From positions 6,145,001-6,209,000 of the forward strand of contig CM070572.1 of assembly GCA_036346355.1 (NCBI GenBank): a stretch of DNA of 64,000 nt. Reading direction: 5' to 3'. Of the stretch, positions 11,540 to 22,990 are shown one piece after another (the stretch's first letter is position 1; every line of letters starts with the position of its first letter). A program made the translations under genes and the position numbers. The notes below the pieces were generated by a model. That model saw only the letters and a list, made by a program, of their open reading frames with translations, did not search any database and had not been told where the DNA came from. Origin of the DNA: Rhipidocladum racemiflorum. Its lineage: Eukaryota > Streptophyta > Magnoliopsida > Poales > Poaceae.

Positions 11540-11880
11540 GATGAAAGCTATGTTGTGTTCTAGTTCTAGTCTATGCCTTCATAAAGAAGTTAGCTACCTG
11601 AAGCTGGGAAGGCACATAATGAAGTATAAAAACCTGCTGCTACACCTGCGACCACATAAGAAGCATCAACGCCGACATGCTTGGTGAGCTCATGCTTCGC
11701 CAGATCTCAAGCAATGCTGATTGCACTAGTGCTATCAGATAGTAACAAAGTAGGCGCGAGCACTGAAACACCAAGGTCCTCAAGAAGCCACTGTAGCCAG
11801 GCGACCTTAGCTGTTACAGACGCAAGGGCCCTCAACTTTGCCTTAGCACTCGAACGGGGACGACAGTCTACTTAGTCTTC
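11540..11880 (-). pseudogene. Copia RNase H remnant
   Basis: Read on the minus strand: EVAWLQWLLEDLGV, LLLSDSTSAISIA, then a stop, then HELTKHVGVDASYV and a degenerate tail. This is the C-terminal RNase H domain of copia Pol (the W-L-LL, D-SAI and H-TKHI-like motifs). Its place next to the 3' LTR is normal for a minus-strand element. Confidence 0.75.
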
Positions 11881-12289
11881 TAGGCAATCAATGAAGAGCC
11901 AAGAAAAACACATAAGGCAGAAAGAGACCGACGATCAAAATGATCACTGCCCCAGGTTACAATCAATGAAAAGCTAAGAAAAACCCCAAGTTGCCTGAAG
12001 CTACAAGGAGCTGGAGAGAGAGAAGAAGAGGCGTCGAGTGATGGTTCCACAAATATATTGCAGAACCCGAAGGAGGTGACCGTAGTGGATCTGAGTGGGA
12101 GCACAAATGAATTGACTTAGAACGTTAACAACATGAGAGATGTAGGTTGAGTAGTGGCAAGGTAAACCAAACTCTCAACAAGATGACATATTGAGTTGGA
12201 TCCTCGAGAGGAGTACCGTTAGTGGGACGAAGCTGAAAATGGAGCTCTATGGGAGTGTCCACCATGTGTTAAGTCAATGAGATAGCCTG

Positions 12290-12840
12290 TGCTCTAATGC
12301 TTGCCTCTTCTATTCCACTCATTTTTGGGTTGAGACCGTTTCTTCCGCTGCCTACGTTCTGAACCTACAACCCTCCATTGCTCTTCAGGGTTCTTCTCAT
12401 GTGAGAGTCCCTACTATAGGTCTCCTCAATACAGTCACCTTCGTGCTTTTGGTTGCGTCTGCTATATTCTTCTTCCACTCCGTGTGCACACTCAGCTAAC
12501 AGCTCAATCAGTCGAGTGTGTTTTCCTTGGCTACAGTGCTGAGCTTAAGGGTTATCGTTGCTATGAACCTATTGCTCATCGGGTGCGCATTTCGCACGAT
12601 GTAACTTTTGATGAGTCTCGGCCTTACTATTCTTGTGACGTCACTTCCAGTCCGGACTTTTTTGCCAAGTCAATCTCTTTTTTGACTTTCACTAACCCTC
12701 AACTCGCTACTCCTGTTGTGTCACTTTTGTCTCCTCCACTAGCTCCGCCAGCTTTTGTCACCTCTGCCTCCCCATGTTTCTTACTTATTGGAGGGTTCTC
12801 CTAGCTCTTTTGTTGAGGTATCCCCCTTTCTATTTCACTA
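12290..12840 (+). pseudogene. Copia integrase C-terminus and linker remnant
   Basis: The plus strand shows FWVETVSSAAYVLN near 12330 in one frame, then, after frame slips, FGCVCYILLP and VECVFLGYSAELKGYRCYEP (from about 12450), then RVRISHDVTFDE. These are hallmarks of the end of copia integrase and its linker to reverse transcriptase. A Ser/Pro-rich linker follows until about 13000. It is opposite in direction to the RNase H piece. Confidence 0.75.
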
Positions 12841-13059
12841 CACTCGCCGTTCTCTTTCTGGTCCTTCCACTTGAGTTCAGTCACCTTCCACTTCTACTCT
12901 TTCGTCTTTGTTAGGTCCTACTCCAGTGGTTTCTCCCTCCTTGCTGGGTCACCATGATGCAACCTTCGTGATCGTGCTACTTCGACATGTCAGCCTCCCT
13001 CTTGCCTTGTTTTCCTCTTGATCCTTTTAGGCAGCCTCCTCCTGTTCGAGCTGATCCTC

Positions 13060-13846
13060 TTGCTTAGGCACTTGTTGCAATTGAGCCTGGCTCATATCAC
13101 CTCCCTTGTTGTCACTGGCCGAGGCATCCTTTCTATCCCTCCTTTTCATGATCCTGAAGTTTCTCATGTTCCTAGGCTTGCTATCCAGCTAATGCCCGCC
13201 GACCAGACTGTTGATCATGATTGTCGCATCATTCTAGAGCCTGACTCATGTTGCGTTCAGGATCGGCGCACGAGGGCTTTGTCTTCCTTTCACTTACTCT
13301 GATTCTCTCAACCAGTCAACCACCACCACTGCTTCCACAGCCATCGCTTCTATTAGTTTTGCTCAACGACACCATCGTTCGGGTTTGTGTGGGTCCCATC
13401 TTTCTTCCATAGTTGGCCGTGGTGTCCTTGGGACTGTTCCAGGCGATACATCCTTAGAGCATCTCCAAGAGGGGCCCTAAATATGATCCTAACTTGAATT
13501 ATAGGGTTTTTGGGGGAAAAGATTAACTCCAGCAAGGGCCCTAAATTGTTAAAATTTAGCAAATTGTTTTAGGGCCCCTAGGAGAGTAGCTATATTTAGC
13601 AACTCTGTGATTGAGCCCTATCTTAGTTGGGTTTTAGGGCCTAATTGCTGGAGTGAATATTTCGTTGGAGCCCTAAATCTAATTAGTTGAGGTCCTAAAT
13701 TAAAGTTTAAGGCTCATTTTTAAGGCTCTCTCTTGGAGATGCTCTTACACTGTATGGGCTATAAGCTTGACAAGCAGATGCAACTCCCTTATAGTTCTAG
13801 CACCTCTGTTTCTACTCGTCCTTTTGATTTGATTCACTCTGTATCA
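13060..13846 (+). pseudogene. Copia protease tail and GAG-pre-integrase remnant, split by a MITE
   Basis: The plus-strand frame 13018-13302 (VTGRGILSIPPFHDPEVSHV, DHDCRIILEPDSCCVQDRRT) matches the region between copia protease and GAG-pre-integrase. From 13330 a GAG-pre-integrase block follows (GLCGSHLSSIVGRGVLG). It is interrupted by the MITE at 13457-13744 and resumes with YKLDKQMQLPYSSS and TSVSTRPFDLIHS up to the LTR edge. On a plus-strand element these should precede, not follow, the integrase C-terminus at 12290-12840. Confidence 0.7.
13457..13744. mobile_element. PIF/Harbinger-type MITE
   Basis: This 288-bp element has termini GAGCATCTCCAAGAGGGGCC and, inverted, AAGGCTCTCTCTTGGAGATGCTC. 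It is flanked by TTA on both sides (13454-13456 and 13745-13747), the target duplication of the PIF/Harbinger superfamily. The interior is AT-rich with repeated GCCCTAAA words and no reading frame. It sits inside copia coding sequence. Its ends match those of the 5.2 kb Harbinger element at 16594-21772. Confidence 0.9.
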
Positions 13847-13978
13847 TGTTGGAATGAACACTAGATTCTATTCCATGGACCAAGTGGCCAAGATATAGTC
13901 ATGTACAAGGCATGGCAAATAAGCAGAAATCACCCTGTACAGAGATCTAATATATACAAGGTATATATACTTGTAACA

Positions 13979-15640
13979 CTGGGATTACACAATGCCAAAT
14001 CATCAAATGGTATCAATAGAGAAATCTAATCCGAAGTAAGCATGATGAATACATGGTGTCAGGGATGAGCCACAGATTCCTTAATACGTATTGTTCATGA
14101 TAACCGAAACAACGGACAATAGCAAAGGTCAGACCCCACAAAAATAATGTAGAAGGTTGTGAATTATGACACAATCACACAAGGAATAAAGAGGCATCTA
14201 CACAATTATTGTCTTCATAGTTTGTCAACTAAGGCATATTACTGAAGAAAGTGTAGCAAAAGTTTACCAATATGTTACCCAAGCAGATTTACTTAATTTA
14301 GGTTGCAACTTTATAAAAACAAGCTGCATAGTGAAAAACTAGTCAGTTTCCAACATATGATATTCATCTCGCGATGCAAAAGAAATAAAGCGACCCTCCA
14401 GAATTGCAATGGTATAAGAAAAAAAGGGTTACAAGCAAGATTACCACCCAATTGTAGCGTTACCCTTGCAGCAATTTTCCTTATTCTTAACCAATAACCA
14501 AGTTATCTAATTTCCAAAACAATGGCTAACAAGCAACCAGGGCAGCTGAAGTCACAAAGACTTTATGGGATCCAACCACAGTTGGGTAGGCAGATATAGA
14601 AACAAGGAGTTGGAACAACCGCAAGCATTAAATAATCAAATCAATGAAACACATTAGATGTGATCTACATTCCCCGTTAAAAAAGTCACATGTAAGATCC
14701 AGATAAGAGCAAAAGGGAAAACTAGAGGGCCTACATGGAGCATCTCAGTGCTTCTCTAAGATCTACTAGATTAGAAGGGAAAAAACAAAGAACAACACAT
14801 AACTTTTTAATAGAAGAGGATTATTTGGTACTGCACTTGGGCCAAGGATTCCATCCTAATAAGAACATGCTAAGTTACCATCGTAAGAAAATAATTTAAA
14901 GCAAAGGTAGCTACTTTAAGTTTTACTTTGCTCCTGGTCCTCCGTCCATGATCAATACAGATTGCCAACACATGGATGGAGGATTGGAGGTTGGCAAAGG
15001 ATCCTCTTTCGCCACAACTTGCTCCAAAATTCACCATTGTCAAGCCAACATTAGCAGCAAAAGTATGTTTTTTTTCCCTCCATTTAAAAGGGCCTTATCC
15101 ACTCAACAATGCACTAATAACTAAGCAGTATCTCTCTTCCTGCGCTTCAGGTAAAGAACCACAAGCTTAGATGGCAAATGCTTGCGGTTGAACTGAATTG
15201 CCGGTCAGAATGCTGAATTTTCTATGTTTATGACACCAGCTATTGATACAAGTACAAATCTGGAATAAGGAGTTTATTGCTTCACTTGAGGTTCCTAATT
15301 ACTCATTTGAAGGCAAAAGCACATCTACAGAGCCTTTTTTAATAGAGTCAATCGTTTTCAACATAAATTACTAGACACAATAAAACTGCATCGACAGACA
15401 GAAGCACAAAAGATTCATTAAAAGGGTAATTTGCAACGCCATTGTTGCACATCGTCCCAATCTACACGTAAAGAATAATACCGAGCACTAGTCTCGAGTG
15501 ACTGTTTCATCGACTCAAAATTGGCGAATATGGTGTCTCTTTTGCTCAGCTATCTCCATTTTAGGTCAACGACCCAAATAACAATAACCACAAGCACCTA
15601 AATCGTCACTGGAAAGGCAAAATTCACACAGATAGGATCA
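13979..15640. other. Non-coding AT-rich sequence (within the probable DUF1644 leader intron)
   Basis: No frame longer than about 65 codons and no recognisable motif on either strand. No terminal repeats were seen. It is consistent with ordinary intron or intergenic sequence. Confidence 0.5.
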
Positions 15641-16019
15641 ATTTTGGTCAACCCATCTGAGATAGATCTCTACCCTGAACATTCCCAGCAGCAGAATCTC
15701 GAATTACCACTGAAAATTCGGAACAAGCCGCAGCCTTTCCGCCAGAACCAGCCAGAGAGCACTCAAATCCACCGTAAAACCCAAAATTCCCCCCAAATAA
15801 GCCATTCTTGTCCCATCCGCAGCCAAACCTCCCATACAAAAACCCAAAGGAAGCACCTTCCCACCATTTCAGGACCAAGAGCCCACTATCCTCGGCATAC
15901 CAAAACACCAAATCAACCCAACCAACCAAATCAGAGATGCCCGAATCAGGAAGCGGGGCTGTCATCGGCAGAGCGCCTGCCTTATCTTCAAAAAAAAAAA
16001 AAAGGAAGCGGGGCTGTAC

Positions 16020-16160
16020 CTAGCCCGCGGCGGAGTCACCGAGGCGGGAGCGGGGGTCGGGTTCCGGCGGCGAGCGCGAGGTCGCGACGGAGTTGGAGAC
16101 GACGAGAGCAACCGAGAGAGAGAGGACAAGGACGCAAGTTAAGGCAATTTCCTCCTCACT
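16020..16160 (-). promoter_or_regulatory. Probable first (non-coding) exon and promoter edge of DUF1644 gene
   Basis: Read on the minus strand, this GC-rich block carries CTCTCTCTCTCGG and CGTCGTCTCC words typical of grass 5' leaders, and ends in a good donor site. Sequence beyond 16160 turns AT-rich. The Harbinger element begins only about 430 bp further upstream. The frame crossing it on the plus strand (15644-16291) has no recognisable motif and is taken as chance. Confidence 0.4.
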
Positions 16161-17202
16161 TGAGAAAAAATAAAGTGACACAAAAAAAGGATAAAAAGAG
16201 GAGTGGGGAAATGGACGCCAAGATTTGGGGTGATGGGTGGGGCCACGTTTCTGGTGTATCGGTGCGAGTTCGCGTTGCAAACTTGCAATGACGGCTCGCT
16301 CGGGTTCGGGGTGCGTGGGGCTGGTCCATGCACCGACGCCTCGACGGACGGACGTGGTACTCCGGTGCGGGTCGCGGTGATCGGCGCGGCCAGGAGTCGC
16401 GCCGCTGTGATACGGAGCCGCCGGAGGTATGGAGCCCTCCCCTGCCGCCAAGGCCTTCAAAGATCAGGCACTCTCCCGTCGCAGACGTTATGATAGGTGA
16501 CGTCTGGCTTCTGCCATGTCCAGTGAGCAGCAAAGCTAACGCTATCACGTTTCGAGAGTAAGCAGCAGTTGAGAGCAGACATTGTTGTGCTTAGAGCATC
16601 TCCAAGAGAGAGCCCTAAAAACGAGCCCTAAACTCCAATTTAGGACCCCAAGTAATTAGAAATAAGGCTCCAAATAAATATGTACTTCAGCAATTAGGCC
16701 CTAAACCTAACTACCATCTCATTTTCGCGGTTATGCAATAGATCCCGGGTGAAATCCCCTGTTCCCGCGCTTGTTCCTCCGTGGCCATCGAATTGCGCCG
16801 TCGCGCTTGGCGGCTCATCGATCCAGACCTTCGGCTCGCCGGCTCCTCCAGCGGCCGCCGTTGCGGCCGTCGCTCTCGCCGGCGCCTCGATGCCGCCGAT
16901 CCGAGACCTTGGCTCGCCGGCTCCTCGGCGGCCGCTTGGAGCCCGTTCGCTCGTAGGTCCCTCGATTGCCGCTCGATCCATCGCGCTCGCGGTGGCACGG
17001 TAAATGCGTCTTGGCTTCGTGCGTCATCCTCTGGATCACGACGAGGAATCCCAGGTATGCTTCTAGCTCCTTAATCTTGCTATTTATAGCTATTTTGCCT
17101 ACTTGGTCGGTGAAATTGAATCTTGAGTGCAATTACAGAAGCTTGCTATTAACTAATAGATGGTTGTCTAACTCTTTACAGCTATTTTGCCTACAAAGAA
17201 CA

Positions 17203-18477
17203 ATGTCAGCAAGTAAATTGTATATGAATAATCTTGAAGATGATGATATAGATGATGAAATTGACTTCTTAGCGATTCTTATAATGGGCGAATATCGAAG
17301 AGAAAACGTCGCTTGTATTCAGAGCATCGTGGTTCGATTCTTGGTCATAGGACAATTATTCGGGATAGAGAAGACGGTCATAACAGATTATATCAAGATT
17401 ACTTTGCGGAAAATCCAACTTATCCTGAAAACCTCTTCCGACGAAGATTTCGGATGAGGCGCTCTATTTAATCGGATCAAAGAGGCCGTTCAAGAGAACG
17501 ATCCGTACTTTGTTCAGAAACGAAATGCTGCGGGGATTCTTGGTTTATCTTGCTTACAGAAGGTCACTTCAGCTTTTAGGCAGCTAGCCTACGGTGTCTT
17601 GTGACATCGTTGATGAATACGTGCGGATTGGTGAGAGCACTTGCTATCGAGAGCTTAAGGAAGTTTGTGAAATCTGTTTGTGAAGTGTTTGGCGATGAAT
17701 ATCTAAGACCTCCCAATGAAAGTGATACAGCTAGGTTGCTTCATACTGGTGAACAATGTGGCTTTCCTGGAATGCTAGGTAGTATCGACTGCATGCATTG
17801 GAAGTGGAAGAATTGCCCTCTTGCATGGCAAGGTATGTACTGGTCATGTACATGAGCCGACAATCATACTAGAGGCGAGCTTCTAATGATTTATGGATAT
17901 GGCATGCCTTTTGGGTTACTCGGTTCGCACAATGATATCAATGTTCTACATCGATCTCCTCTGTTTGATAGACTTGTTAATGGTCAAGCCCGGTATAAAC
18001 TATACCATTAATGGACACAACTATAATATGGGTTACTATCTAGCTGATGGGATTTATCCAAACTGGTCGACATTTGTGAAGACAATAAAAGCCCCACCAA
18101 GTGCGAAGACGATACATTTTGCTACTATTCAAGAGGCACAGAGAAAAGATGTTGAACGTGCATTTGGAGTACTGCAGGCTCGCTTTGCCATAGTGCGAGG
18201 ACCAAGTCGGTTTTGGGATGAAGAAACACTACGAGACATAATGAAATCATGCATCATAATGCACAACATGATAATTGAAGACGAACGGGATACTAAATAT
18301 CATGACAAACCGTTTGATGAAGGAGCTGCTGATATTACAAATGTGATTTCACGTGAAGGAACAACTGGTTTTTCAAAGTTTATTAGCAACCACAAACAAA
18401 TCCGTGATCCGCAAATTCATAATCAACTACAAGACGATCTAGTTGAACATCTGTGGGAGCGGCATGGGGAGCAGTAG
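17203..18477 (+). pseudogene. PIF/Harbinger DDE transposase, frameshifted
   Basis: The transposase would cut and paste the element. Recognisable blocks spread over several frames: YFAENPTYPENLFRRRFRM (near 17410-17460), LGLSCLQKVTSAFRQLAYG, a segment around GFPGMLGSIDCMHWKWKNC with the first catalytic Asp, GSHNDINVLHRSPLFD with the second Asp, NGHNYNMGYYLADGIYPNW, and RKDVERAFGVLQARFAIV with the catalytic Glu. All three DDE residues can still be seen. The frame changes near 17310, 17590, 17640, 17840, 17920 and 17990. The C-terminal third (IMKSCIIMHNMIIEDER and beyond) is open to its stop at 18477. Confidence 0.85.
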
Positions 18478-19159
18478 TATAGGATTGTCAGTGTCATTAT
18501 TTGTAATAGATTTTGTTTAGTATAATGTTCATTTTCTGTAATGAAGTTTGTTTAATACAATGAACTTTGCAATTAGACATTTTCAGATAGCAGCTAACAA
18601 AAATTGAAAAAAAAACACTCCCCAGATAGTAGCTGAATTATTTGTTCCTTCAACTTTCCCTAGGAATCCTAGTGGAAGATTAAATTTCAAAATGCATGTT
18701 ACGTAGAGAGATATTCCAGCAAGTCCATGTGATTGCAACAACAGGCTATATTCTGTCATCACATTCCGAAGAAGCTCGACATTTACAGTTACAAGCTCAA
18801 CCAGTCATACTTCATTCCAATACAGAGATCCAAAATGCTTTCAGAGGACTAGCAAGTAGCATAAAAAAAAAAGAACCAAAAAAACCTTTGCCGAGAACTT
18901 ACTGTCATCCTATGAACGTTGGATAACAAGCTGAATAACAATATGAATAACAATCTGAACGTGCATATAATATGAAGTAAAAAAATTGAGAGAACACTTT
19001 GAATAGCAATATGAAGTGATCATTTATTCTGAAGTAAACCAATGTGAGGTACAAATATCCGAAGTTACAATTCTATTTCATGTGAATTGGAAATTGGAAG
19101 CAAAGAAATATTTGGACATAGTTCTCAACTAATTTAACTATCATATATCGAGATACAAT

Positions 19160-20194
19160 CTACGTCTGGCTACTTCCGAATCGACGAGCTAAAATCTCCT
19201 CCTTCATCTTCTTGAAGTACTTCTTTGTTTCATCGTCCATTGTGCTAGTGTCGGTTTCCATTATTTTAGTGTCATGTTGGTCCTGCTCCAGTTGTAATTT
19301 CGCCTTCTCAATCTCATATATTCTGTCATCACGCTCCTTCCGTTCTTTCTCGATCTCCTGACGTACTTCCCTGAATTTCTTCACTTCATCAATGAAAGGG
19401 TCAAATTCATCTTCATCTCGCTTCCTCACTCGTCGAAGACGTTCCTTCTCTGCTTTCCTTCCTATTGGTCTCTCCACATTGGGCTGCCCTATATGGTCCA
19501 CATCGGTATTGTTCGATTCAGGATTAATGCTTTTTTTCGTGTTGTTGCTGCTGCATTTAGATGCTCTAGAAGCTGTCCATTTCGGCTCAAGATGAAGTAT
19601 ATTCCAAACATGAAAGACAGAAAAGGACTTCTTAGTTAGGTGATGGAACATTGCTTTGGCATCTGCAAGCTACAAAACAAACTGATGTGGTTAGCAATTA
19701 ATTTTATTACAATGAGAAGCAACAACATGTAATTTGAGAATATACTACACCTTATCGTTAATTGTCTTCCCACTTTCATTCTTCCTTTCAATGCTGTCAT
19801 AACAACCTTGGAAAGCATTGACATCCTTTTGCAATGCCTGCCATCGATGCTTCAACGAAGACCAATTACGATCGGACTCAAACTTCCTATGTTCATGGAA
19901 ATACTTCTCAACCCTCATCCAAAATCTTCCATCTTTTTGCTGATTACCTTGAACAGCATCTGTACTAATGTTCAGATATGCAGATATCAACAGAATGTCT
20001 TCTTCTTCACTAAAGTTCTTGGTTCTACCCTTGCTTTTGGATTGAGAGCACATGGCAAGCATTGGCGAGGATTGACTGAGGTCATTTCCCAACTCTGAAT
20101 TATTCTGATTTCCCAAGTCATCTTCACCAAAATTTTGTGTCAATAGAGAGGTGTAAGAACCATTCATTGCGTACTCGAAATTGCTGGAATACAT
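19160..20194 (-). CDS. Myb/trihelix-like second protein of the Harbinger element
   Basis: PIF/Harbinger elements carry a second gene for a Myb-like DNA-binding protein that helps the transposase reach the nucleus and the element ends. Exon 1 (20194-19751) has a SANT/trihelix-like region: SKGRTKNFSEEEDILLISAY, DGRFWMRVEKYFHEHRKF, NWSSLKHRWQALQKDV. Exon 2 (19669-19160) has DAKAMFHHLTKKSFSVFHVW, a basic ARK-like stretch and a long charged helix, as in the NAM-associated C-terminal domain. Splicing AAG|GTGTAG to GTAG|CTTGCAG keeps phase 0 and gives 317 residues with no stop. A normal gene otherwise, although no ATG context was tested. Confidence 0.7.
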
Positions 20195-20369
20195 ATTGCA
20201 AACAGTTGCTTAATTCTTTAGTCACACTAAATGAGAGCAAAACAACAAACAAGAGGAGAATCTATGTCAATTCAGTGCATTACAGTTTGTTTTCTACTTA
20301 ATTGTTCCACAAATGAATGGAATATAGCAGCACCTGAGACACTGAACCAAACACTGAACACTGAACGCT

Positions 20370-20492
20370 GCCTGTTCTAAAAACTGAACCAAGCAATACC
20401 ATGATGCTAAGTGGTATTCCAACATACGCAGCCTGTTCTACAAACTAAACCAAGCAATACCATGATGCTAAAGATTTCGGATTATATAAAAA
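20370..20492. repeat. 61-bp tandem duplication inside the Harbinger element
   Basis: GCCTGTTCTA starts a block at 20370 that repeats at 20431, both continuing AACCAAGCAATACCATGATG with few changes. It lies upstream of the Myb-like gene. It is a small local duplication with no visible motif. Confidence 0.7.
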
Positions 20493-21775
20493 TCTAGACA
20501 CAATGCCATACGGTAGAATTAGTAATATGGATGGGGCGCTTTTCAAGATTGTAAGTTAAAAATATAAAATCAGCACTCTTTGTTGATCTTATAGCAGTTT
20601 GGAGAAAGCATAAACATTATATTCTAGAAACTAAGCAACTCAAGGTCACTTCTATGTTGATCAATTACAAATTTCAGCTGATAGTCAATAGGCATTGGTT
20701 GTTTCAACCATCATGTACAAGTATGCTCCGTAGACCATACATTTTAATGCAGTACATGTATCTAGCCACTTGTTTCCATAGCTGATGGTAAAGTAAGTAA
20801 AAAAGTAATTAACATGTTATGTTTCATCACGTTAGTCAGAAAAAAAAAGAAACAACCAAAATGTAGAATTATAAACCAGAAAGTAAACAAAATGTGGCTA
20901 AAAATGCATATAAGCACAAATACAAGAATAGATTGGAGTGAGATCTTTTGGTGGACCACAGTATAAAAGAGGATAATTTACAACAACAGCTTGGTGGTTA
21001 CTAGTTCAACACCTACACTACGGAAGTGTTTTCAATAGATTGATTAATTGGACTTACGATAGAACAACCGATCCTCCTTTACATTCCATTCCATTCTCCT
21101 ACATTACGGTATTGATTAATTGATTAATTGGACAGTGTTGTACTAGCAGGGATGTGAGGACATCAACATCAACTTTGGCAGGGATGTGCGGACATCTACA
21201 TCTAACAAGAAAAGGCAGCACTGTCCCCGTCCAAGCACGCCAAGAGGGATCATACCGGAAGCCTGTCGGCGTGGCCGATGAAGAAGCTGATGCAGGTCGA
21301 CGGCATGGTCCAAGTTGACGAGGAGGGTGTCTTTGGATCCGCCGGCCGCGTCGGATGAGGTGGGAGGGCGCCGAGTTTGCTTGGCCGCAATCGAGGAGGT
21401 GGCGAGGGGACGGTGCGACGCCGCCGTCGCGATGGCGAGTCTGGCCGAGAGGGCGGAGATCGGAGCGCGAGACGGGCGTGTTGGCCTACGCGACGGAGAC
21501 GGCGGGAGCGACGCCATCCGAGGCGATGTTGGCGAGGGGGCGAACGAGTTCGAGAGACCTCGCTCTGGAGGAAGTTGACGGAAAGATCCGAACCACGCGG
21601 GAGCGAAGATAGGGCCGATTGATAGCGTCGCTAAATATAGCTACCCTTTGGAGAGTCCTAAAACAATTTGATAAATTTTAATGGTTTAGGGTCCTTGTTG
21701 GAGTTGTTTCTTTCCTTAAAAGCCCTATAATTTAAGATAAGACCACATTTAGGGCCCCTCTTGGAGATGCTCTTA

Positions 21776-22990
21776 GGGAGCACAAATAGGTGAACTTGTG
21801 AGCACGAGAGCACGGGAACACGCGTTGCCGCGGTTTGATAGCATGGAAAGGGACGCTATCGCGGTCGGGTAGCACGGAAGGCGTACTGCTGCGTTCTCGA
21901 GGACGTCGGTGACCTTCCACGTTAGTCGTTTGAGGAGCGCGTAAAGTAATACATGTTATCTTTCGTTATTTTTATAGTTGGAAAGATAACTATTTTTATA
22001 ATTATGTTTGAAGTAGTGCTTAATTTGTAAAAAAAAAAATGCGAGATACAAAACTAGAAAAGTGACGGTTTATTTTCACAGGAAATGCGTGTTATCGTAC
22101 ATGTGTGCTCCGTTGAACTCTAGCATCTTGACAACGAATATACCTCCATCGTGTTGCCCTTGCCACAGGACCAGCTAATTGGGTGTTTTACGCGTGTTAA
22201 ATGGATTTGGTTCCTTTTCGTGGTGGAGCCATCAACTGGTTTCACTTGCCATTTTTCTTAAAGATTGGTAGAAGCTTTGTCTTTTATTTAAAAAAACAAA
22301 TAACAAAAGGTTTTATAATAAACCACGAATGATTTACGGCTCAAGGTTATATAGACCAGAATGGGAAACTGCAAAAAAAAATAGAGATGGTGAGAAATAA
22401 AACATTAGAATTATAACCTGGCCAATCTTACTTTGAAGAGGCTTCACAACCTCTGTAAATAACGAACACATGGCAACTTGCCATTTCTTTTAAAATAGAA
22501 AATATATATAACAACAAATGATGTTAACCGCTAAAGTATCGTGGAGCTCTGGTAATATAATAAAAGGCCTTTAAGTGTGTCATTTGAATTATCGTGGACC
22601 TCTCTGTAATTTACAGCGATCTATTCGTAATTTGTAGAAAGGGAGGGGGGTTTCGCAAATGGGAATGAGGGGTGACGTGGAGGCCCTCCCTGGCCTCCAA
22701 TCTTAGGGCTCATAAGGGGAGTTAATATTAGGCTGTATTTGAATGATTAAATTCAGAGAAAAAAAAAACAAGAAAAAACGTAAGGAGATGACAGGTAATA
22801 TTATTTGATATATGGTTCCACAACGTGTTCAAAGGTAGCACTGCCATAGTACCGTAGCAAAATATTGCACCGTTCTCTGATACACCGAAGAGACTATTTG
22901 GAAGAACAAATAACAAGAAGCGAGAAAATCATAACCGTAGTTTCCTTGTGCTGGAGAATACTAATACTAACTATCTTACAGGGGAAGGAC
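21776..22990. other. Non-coding AT-rich sequence
   Basis: No coding frame of note and no recognised repeat ends. Some poly-A and poly-T tracts and ATAT words are present. It separates the Harbinger element from the GC-rich block that starts near 23000. Confidence 0.5.

Larger units (their letters stand above)
11364..13978 (-). mobile_element. Copia element with 132-bp LTRs, internally rearranged
   Basis: Two 132-bp direct repeats, 11364-11495 and 13847-13978, begin TGTTGGAAT and end TAACA. They differ at about a dozen positions. Next to the left copy the minus strand reads a purine tract (TTTGTGGGGGG), the expected polypurine tract before a 3' LTR, so the LTRs point to minus. RNase H sequence on the minus strand fits this, but integrase and protease pieces inside are on the plus strand and in the wrong order. 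Flanking bases TAGGG and CTGGG are an imperfect target duplication. The element is dead. Confidence 0.75.
10898..16019 (-). other. Probable 5'-leader intron of the DUF1644 gene
   Basis: On the minus strand a donor GGGCTAG|GTACAG lies at 16020/16019 and an acceptor GACTTTGTAG|AC at 10898/10897, seventeen bases before the ATG. This would make a 5.1 kb leader intron holding a copia element and its nested MITE. Without those insertions it would be about 2.5 kb. Leader introns are common in plant genes. The splice is inferred from the sites and the CpG-rich exon-like block upstream; transcript data would settle it. Confidence 0.4.
16594..21772. mobile_element. Full-length PIF/Harbinger DNA transposon
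   Basis: This 5,179-bp element begins GAGCATCTCCAAGAGAGAGC and ends, inverted, GGGCCCCTCTTGGAGATGCTC. TTA target duplications lie at 16591-16593 and 21773-21775. It carries the two genes expected of an autonomous PIF/Harbinger element, convergently arranged: a DDE transposase on plus (17203-18477) and a Myb/trihelix-like protein on minus (19160-20194). The termini and target duplication are well kept, but the transposase frame is broken, so it is probably no longer self-mobile. It lies about 430 bp upstream of the inferred first exon of the DUF1644 gene. Confidence 0.9.

Noticed and set aside
15644..16291. 215-codon plus-strand frame
   Set aside because: Low-complexity Pro/Gln/Arg/Ser content, crosses a poly-A tract, and runs opposite to the likely DUF1644 first exon. 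No known domain.
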